Source: Oricola cellulosilytica (GTDB lineage Bacteria > Pseudomonadota > Alphaproteobacteria > Rhizobiales > Rhizobiaceae). From it: DNA of 64,000 nt. The notes beneath the pieces were generated by a model that worked only from the letters and a program-made list of their open reading frames with translations, was not told where the DNA came from and made no database searches. This document shows, in pieces, positions 59,892-64,000 of the stretch; position 1 is the first letter of the stretch, and each line of letters starts with the position of its first letter. The DNA lies in assembly GCF_019966575.1 (NCBI RefSeq), contig NZ_JAINFK010000004.1:1-64000 (forward strand). Direction: 5' to 3'. The translations under genes and the position numbers were made by a program.

Positions 59892-60937
59892 GCCGCCGCG
59901 ATCCCGGTTTCCGGATCGAACCCGATCCGCGCCTTGTTGAACTCACGCATGCGGGCCAGCACGTCGACGCCGATCTGATCGTACATGTCCAGGAGATCGA
60001 CAAGCACCCAGTTTTCCCGGATTCGGCCGTTCTCCAGGCGCCAGAAATCGAGGCTCCGCATCGTGATCCTCTTGTTCACCGGCGCGATGCCCATCCAGCC
60101 GCCATGCGTGAGCGTCTGGATCATGTCAGGCCAGCCGGTCACGCCGGCGTAGTTCCGGTCGCCGAAGAAATGATATTCAATCTCGCCGACATACTGCCCC
60201 CGATCCGGCATGCCGTTGAGAAACGGGATCTGATGCCAGTTCCGGAACCCCCTGATGCCGCGCCCGGTGCCGATGCCGGATGGCCCGTACCAGCTCATGC
60301 GTGGGTGCCAGTACCGCTCCATCTCCATGACCTCGGGACCGCCTTGCGAGGGATGACGTTTCAGGGCCGCAAGCATGTCGATAATGTGCTGACAGGTGGC
60401 ACCGCCCTGCTCGTCGTCATACGGGCCGGGAACAAGCCCGTCCTGCGTCGCAGGCCCCGGAACGTGCCATTCGCGTCCAAGGCTCGGCGCCATCGGCCAG
60501 GCGCCTGCCTGCATCATCACTTCCGGGATGTCCCAGAGCGCCTGAATCTCCGTAACCTTGCCGTCGGCAAGGCGGTAGAACTCGTGGAAGCGCATCGCCA
60601 TCTGGTGGCCGGTCGGTGGAATGTCCATCCATGGACGCAGGAACGTTCCGGCATAGTATCCCCCGCAGCCGACCCAATCGACGCCCTCCGGAGTCGGCCC
60701 GGCCATGACGATGGTGTCGCGCCGCTCCAGATCAGGGATGGCGCGATTCAGCGGCGCATAGACCCCGTCATACAGCGCGTCCGGCCCCGACATCTCGCCC
60801 AGCGGGTGCGCGAGACGGATCTCCGCGTCCGGTGCGACAATTGCATTCAGCGCGGACCGCACACCCTCCTCGGAGAAGTCGTACATGGCGGCGCGCACGG
60901 GCGCGATCAGGGACTTGTTCCTGGTATGCCGGTCCAT
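59888..60937 (-). CDS. SnoaL-like (NTF2 fold) protein with two domains, second copy
   Basis: A 349-residue protein from ATG 60937; the longer ORF to 61084 is rejected because it overlaps the HisD gene in another frame. Two NTF2-like units (MAMRFHEFYRLADGKVTEIQ; MRSLDFWRLENGRIRENWVL) have the conserved Asp/Gly-Lys/Arg strand-turn. Together with the genes at 57137 and 62278 it gives five SnoaL-like domains in one operon. Confidence 0.75.
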   Translation of the reverse strand: MDRHTRNKSLIAPVRAAMYDFSEEGVRSALNAIVAPDAEIRLAHPLGEMSGPDALYDGVYAPLNRAIPDLERRDTIVMAGPTPEGVDWVGCGGYYAGTFLRPWMDIPPTGHQMAMRFHEFYRLADGKVTEIQALWDIPEVMMQAGAWPMAPSLGREWHVPGPATQDGLVPGPYDDEQGGATCQHIIDMLAALKRHPSQGGPEVMEMERYWHPRMSWYGPSGIGTGRGIRGFRNWHQIPFLNGMPDRGQYVGEIEYHFFGDRNYAGVTGWPDMIQTLTHGGWMGIAPVNKRITMRSLDFWRLENGRIRENWVLVDLLDMYDQIGVDVLARMREFNKARIGFDPETGIAAA

Positions 60938-60941
60938 GGCG

Positions 60942-62270
60942 CTACTCTGCAGCCTCGCGCGGGTGTGCCGCCGCCCCATAGGCGACATTGCGGCCGCCAT
61001 AGCGGCGGACACGGATGTTGGCCTGCTCGGCATGGCCGACGAACCCTTCGAGCATGCAGAGCCGCGAGCAATATTCGGCGACAATCGTCGCGGCCTCGTC
61101 GGTGATTATTTTCTGATAGCTGTGAGTTTTCAGGAACTTACCGACCCACAAGCCGCCGGTATAGCGACCGGCTTTCTTCGTCGGCAGGGTATGGTTCGTG
61201 CCGATTACCTTGTCGCCATTGGCGACATTGGTACGCGGGCCGAGAAACAGCGCCCCGTAGGAATGCATGTTCTCCAGGAACCAGTCGTCACGGTCGGTCA
61301 TCACCTGAACATGCTCGGACGCAATGTTGTTGGCGACGTCGAGCATTTCGTCGTAGCTGTCACAGAGGATGATTTCGCCGTAATCCTCCCAGCTCTTCAA
61401 GGCGGTGTCCGCAGTAGGCAGGATCTCGAGCAACCGGTCGATCTCCGACAGCGTCCCGGTCGCCAGCTTCCGGGAGTTGGTGACGAGAACGGCCGGCGAG
61501 TTGTAACCATGCTCGGCCTGCCCGAGCAGGTCCGTGGCGCACATTTCCGCGTCGACCGTATCGTCCGCAATGACCATCGTTTCCGTCGGTCCGGCAAAGA
61601 GGTCGATCCCCACCCGGCCGAACAATTGCCGCTTGGCCTCGGCAACGAACGCGTTGCCGGGCCCGACAAGCATGTGCACCGGGTCAATCGTCTCGGTGCC
61701 TATGGCGAGCGCGCCGATCGCCTGTATTCCCCCGAGCACGTAGATTTCGTGCGCCCCGCCGAGATGCATCGCCGCGATCACCGCCGGGTTCGGCTCCCCG
61801 CGGAATGGCGGTGTGGCCGCCGCGATCCGGGGAACGCCAGCAACCGTGGCAGTCAACACCGACATGTGGGCTGAGGCCACCATCGGGAATTTTCCGCCCG
61901 GCACGTAACATCCAACCGACTGGACCGGTATGTTGCGGTGGCCAAGAATGACGCCTGGCAGGGTCTCGACCTCGATGTCGGTCATCGATGCCCGCTGTGC
62001 TTCGGCAAACCGTCGGACCTGCGCTTGCGCGAAGCGGATATCCTCCATCTCTCGCGCCGAGACCTTCTGCATCAGGGCTTCGATCTCGGACTCCGACAGG
62101 CGAAACGAAGCCGGAGTGTACTTGTCGAACTTCTCCGACAGATCGCGCACGGCCGCATCGCCCCGCGCATCGATATCCTTTAATGTGCCCTCCACGACAG
62201 TACGCACCTTCGCGTCGTCGTCGGACCGTTCGGCGTCGGGCTTTCCCCGTTTGAGATATTCGATTGCCAT
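60942..62270 (-). CDS. Histidinol dehydrogenase paralogue (HisD/HpsN family), catabolic
   Basis: A 442-residue protein from ATG 62270. [43 protein letters not shown] and [18 protein letters not shown] are HisD-family motifs with the zinc and NAD sites. No histidine genes are near; paralogues such as HpsN oxidise other vicinal alcohols (for example sulfopropanediol) to acids. It is therefore likely a NAD-dependent alcohol-to-acid dehydrogenase for this operon's substrate. Confidence 0.87.
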   Translation of the reverse strand: MAIEYLKRGKPDAERSDDDAKVRTVVEGTLKDIDARGDAAVRDLSEKFDKYTPASFRLSESEIEALMQKVSAREMEDIRFAQAQVRRFAEAQRASMTDIEVETLPGVILGHRNIPVQSVGCYVPGGKFPMVASAHMSVLTATVAGVPRIAAATPPFRGEPNPAVIAAMHLGGAHEIYVLGGIQAIGALAIGTETIDPVHMLVGPGNAFVAEAKRQLFGRVGIDLFAGPTETMVIADDTVDAEMCATDLLGQAEHGYNSPAVLVTNSRKLATGTLSEIDRLLEILPTADTALKSWEDYGEIILCDSYDEMLDVANNIASEHVQVMTDRDDWFLENMHSYGALFLGPRTNVANGDKVIGTNHTLPTKKAGRYTGGLWVGKFLKTHSYQKIITDEAATIVAEYCSRLCMLEGFVGHAEQANIRVRRYGGRNVAYGAAAHPREAAE

Positions 62271-62277
62271 TGTTGCC

Positions 62278-62808
62278 TCATTGAGCCGGTTGTGGCGGCG
62301 TCTTTTCGCCGCGATCGAAGGCCTCCCAGCCTTCGCCGTTAAAAACATCGACGCCCAATTGCGCCATCACATGCGGGAAATCGACCATCACCCAGTTGTC
62401 GGCGATCTTGCCGTCAACGACCTTCCAGAAGTCCATGTACCGGATTTCGACCCGCTTTCCGGTCGGCTCGATACCCATGAACGCGCCCGAGTGGGTCGCT
62501 TCCTGCCGGCCAAAGGCCGCGGCCCATTCGCCCATGAACAGACGTGCCTCGTCGACGCAGGTCTTGTCCGAAAAGGCGGCCTGAAACGGTCGCTGCCAGT
62601 TGTCCTGGAACTCCCTCAGACCGTTCTTCGTGCCGCAGCCGTAATTGCCCATCCAGCGAAAATTATCCGCAAAGAACTCGCCGATATCGCCGATGCGGTG
62701 GTCGTTCAGGCCATCGACCATGCCCTCGATCACGCCGCGCGTTTCGCCGCTCTTCGAAAGATCGGTATCGCAGCTCAGCGCCGCCTGCTTCGGGCGAGAT
62801 CCCTTCAT
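62278..62808 (-). CDS. SnoaL-like (NTF2 fold) protein, single domain
   Basis: A 176-residue protein resembling one unit of the two longer copies: [20 protein letters not shown] and [20 protein letters not shown]. It lies 7 bases before the HisD paralogue gene in the direction of transcription and 12 bases after the ABC permease gene. Confidence 0.75.
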   Translation of the reverse strand: MKGSRPKQAALSCDTDLSKSGETRGVIEGMVDGLNDHRIGDIGEFFADNFRWMGNYGCGTKNGLREFQDNWQRPFQAAFSDKTCVDEARLFMGEWAAAFGRQEATHSGAFMGIEPTGKRVEIRYMDFWKVVDGKIADNWVMVDFPHVMAQLGVDVFNGEGWEAFDRGEKTPPQPAQ

Positions 62809-62820
62809 GTTTTCATTCCT

Positions 62821-63978
62821 TCATCCCTTCACCGCTCCGGCCGTCAGGCCCGAGACAATTTGCCGTTGGAAGACCATCACCAGCAGGAACAGCGGTGCGG
62901 TGATCGAAACCGCCGCGGCCACCGCCTCGACCTGGTCTGTCGTTGTCGTCTCGCGATTGAAGTAGCCCGCGATCGCCGGAACCATCGTCTGGTTCTGGGC
63001 ATCAAGCAGAAGCGACGTGACCAGAAAGTCGTTATAGGCGAGCAGGAAGGAGAACAGCCCGGTGGTGATCACACCCGGCCACATGACGGGCATGATGACC
63101 CAGCGGAACGCCTGGAAGTGGGTGCATCCGTCGACGCGCGCCGCCTCGTCCAGTTCAGCCGGAATGTTCTGGAAGAACGACCGCAGCATCCAGATGGTGA
63201 ACGGCTGGTTGATCGACACCAGCACCGCAATCACCGCGAGCGGCTGGCCGTACAGCGTCGGCGCGTTTTCGCCGAGGATCGGGCGAAGCATCTCCGCCGA
63301 ATTGATGAACACCGGAAGATAGCCGGCGACCAGCACCGAATGCGGAAGCGCGCGGAAAATCAGCGCGACGATCAGAATCCAGAACGCAAGCGTGCTCCCC
63401 GACCGGGCCAGACCGTAGCCTGCGAGCGTACCGACCGTGAGCGATACGGTGACGACGCCGGTGGTGACGATCAGCGAATTGACGAAGTTTCGCCAGAAGT
63501 CGTTCTCGACCCAGACCGCCTCGTAGTGCTCGGCCGTGAGCCCGATGACGGGCGCTCCCAACGGCCCCGTCATGCCGTTCACAACATCGAGGATTGGCGG
63601 CAGGATGACGAAAAAGACAACGATGAAGCCGATCCCGAACGCGAGCGAGCCGATGATCCAGCCGACGACGCTCAAGCCGGGCGGGCTGTATCTCGCCACC
63701 ATCCTCGGCAGCCAACGCATGGCGAGGCGCGCCGCCAGGAACAGCATCGCCAGTCCCGCGAGGATGTCGATGACGGACAAGCCATTTCCGCGGGCGCGCG
63801 TTTCCGGTCCGAAGACCACGTCGAGCGGATTTGCGGCGAAGGCGTCGACCGGCGTCTTGAAGCTCATCACCGCGATCCAGAAGATCGGAAACGCCGCGAT
63901 GAAACACCAGGCCGCAAGAAAGGCCGCGGAACCGAAGCGCAGGCTCATCGGCTGACGGAGGGCTTTGGGCGTGACCAT
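62821..63978 (-). CDS. ABC transporter permease (CUT1/MalG-type) with an inserted membrane segment
   Basis: A 385-residue permease; ATG 63978 has GGAGG 9 bases upstream. The C-terminal part has the EAA loop (PAELDEAARVDGCTHFQAFR) of carbohydrate-uptake family 1 permeases. Between TM1 (residues 15-38) and the usual second helix (near 165) is an extra stretch of about 80-100 residues with two hydrophobic segments (66-85 and 103-127), making it about 100 residues longer than MalG. The partner permease, ATPase and binding protein should lie upstream, outside the window. Confidence 0.82.
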   Translation of the reverse strand: MVTPKALRQPMSLRFGSAAFLAAWCFIAAFPIFWIAVMSFKTPVDAFAANPLDVVFGPETRARGNGLSVIDILAGLAMLFLAARLAMRWLPRMVARYSPPGLSVVGWIIGSLAFGIGFIVVFFVILPPILDVVNGMTGPLGAPVIGLTAEHYEAVWVENDFWRNFVNSLIVTTGVVTVSLTVGTLAGYGLARSGSTLAFWILIVALIFRALPHSVLVAGYLPVFINSAEMLRPILGENAPTLYGQPLAVIAVLVSINQPFTIWMLRSFFQNIPAELDEAARVDGCTHFQAFRWVIMPVMWPGVITTGLFSFLLAYNDFLVTSLLLDAQNQTMVPAIAGYFNRETTTTDQVEAVAAAVSITAPLFLLVMVFQRQIVSGLTAGAVKG

Positions 63979-64000
63979 CGAAATCACCCTCCCCTGTGAT

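Noticed and set aside
60942-62270. Histidine biosynthesis hisD
   Set aside because: No other his genes nearby and the operon is catabolic with an ABC importer and a LacI regulator; the protein is better read as an HpsN-type paralogue.
1-64000. tRNA, rRNA, transposase or integrase genes
   Set aside because: None was recognised by eye on either strand; a covariance-model search could still reveal a missed small RNA.

Overview
The window is GC-rich, gene-dense DNA from an alphaproteobacterium, most likely of the Rhizobiales (Hyphomicrobiales). The pointers are a PhyR-NepR-EcfG general stress response locus, soxBDAG sarcosine oxidase genes, membrane-type urate oxidase (PuuD), and DUF1194, DUF992, DUF1328 and CsbD small-protein families. 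Assignment below order level is inference. No rRNA, tRNA, CRISPR array, transposase or integrase was seen.

Region 1 (about 0.3-13.2 kb) holds a corrinoid-dependent one-carbon system: a pyrrolysine-free MttB-family methyltransferase divergent from a corrinoid protein, then DUF1638, a 'virulence factor' family small protein, a Cys-rich MetV-like protein, a MetF-like methylenetetrahydrofolate reductase, a pterin-dependent methyltransferase and a RACo-like reductive activator. An unrelated glycan enzyme (GT2-GtrA) and an ExoD homologue sit inside it. Next come a GlxA/GbdR-like regulator (13.4 kb), two VWA proteins, a peroxiredoxin and a dimethylglycine-dehydrogenase-like flavoprotein. With soxBDAG at 28.6-33.7 kb, the window could encode a stepwise demethylation route from a quaternary amine such as glycine betaine through dimethylglycine and sarcosine to glycine, with the methyl groups collected on tetrahydrofolate.

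Region 2 (19.6-28.3 kb) is a glycan-lipid block: a large membrane protein on the plus strand facing a six-gene minus-strand operon (HAD-UbiA fusion, DprE1-like oxidase, SMR-type transporter, epimerase, aminotransferase, membrane protein). It resembles polyprenyl-phosphate arabinose synthesis. Region 3 (33.6-37.7 kb) has guanine deaminase and PuuD in one operon, an HAD protein lacking its catalytic aspartates, and DUF992.

Region 4 (37.7-54.3 kb) is a general stress response island. It contains phyR, nepR, ecfG, an HWE kinase, a lone receiver, topoisomerase IB, phospholipase D-like protein, PRC-barrel, CsbD, DUF1328, DUF2254, DUF883 and other small envelope proteins. I found seven exact GGAAC-N16-CGTT EcfG-type promoters and several one-mismatch versions here. 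One exact site is followed within about 115 bases by a strong terminator with no ORF between them, and the predicted RNA has C-rich anti-Shine-Dalgarno loops, making it a candidate GsrN-like stress sRNA.

Region 5 (54.3-64 kb) is a tightly overlapping ten-gene minus-strand catabolic operon of unknown substrate: ABC permease with an insert, three SnoaL-like proteins, HisD paralogue, SDR, LacI regulator, bicupin, MetE-like enzyme and alpha/beta hydrolase. It runs off the right edge.
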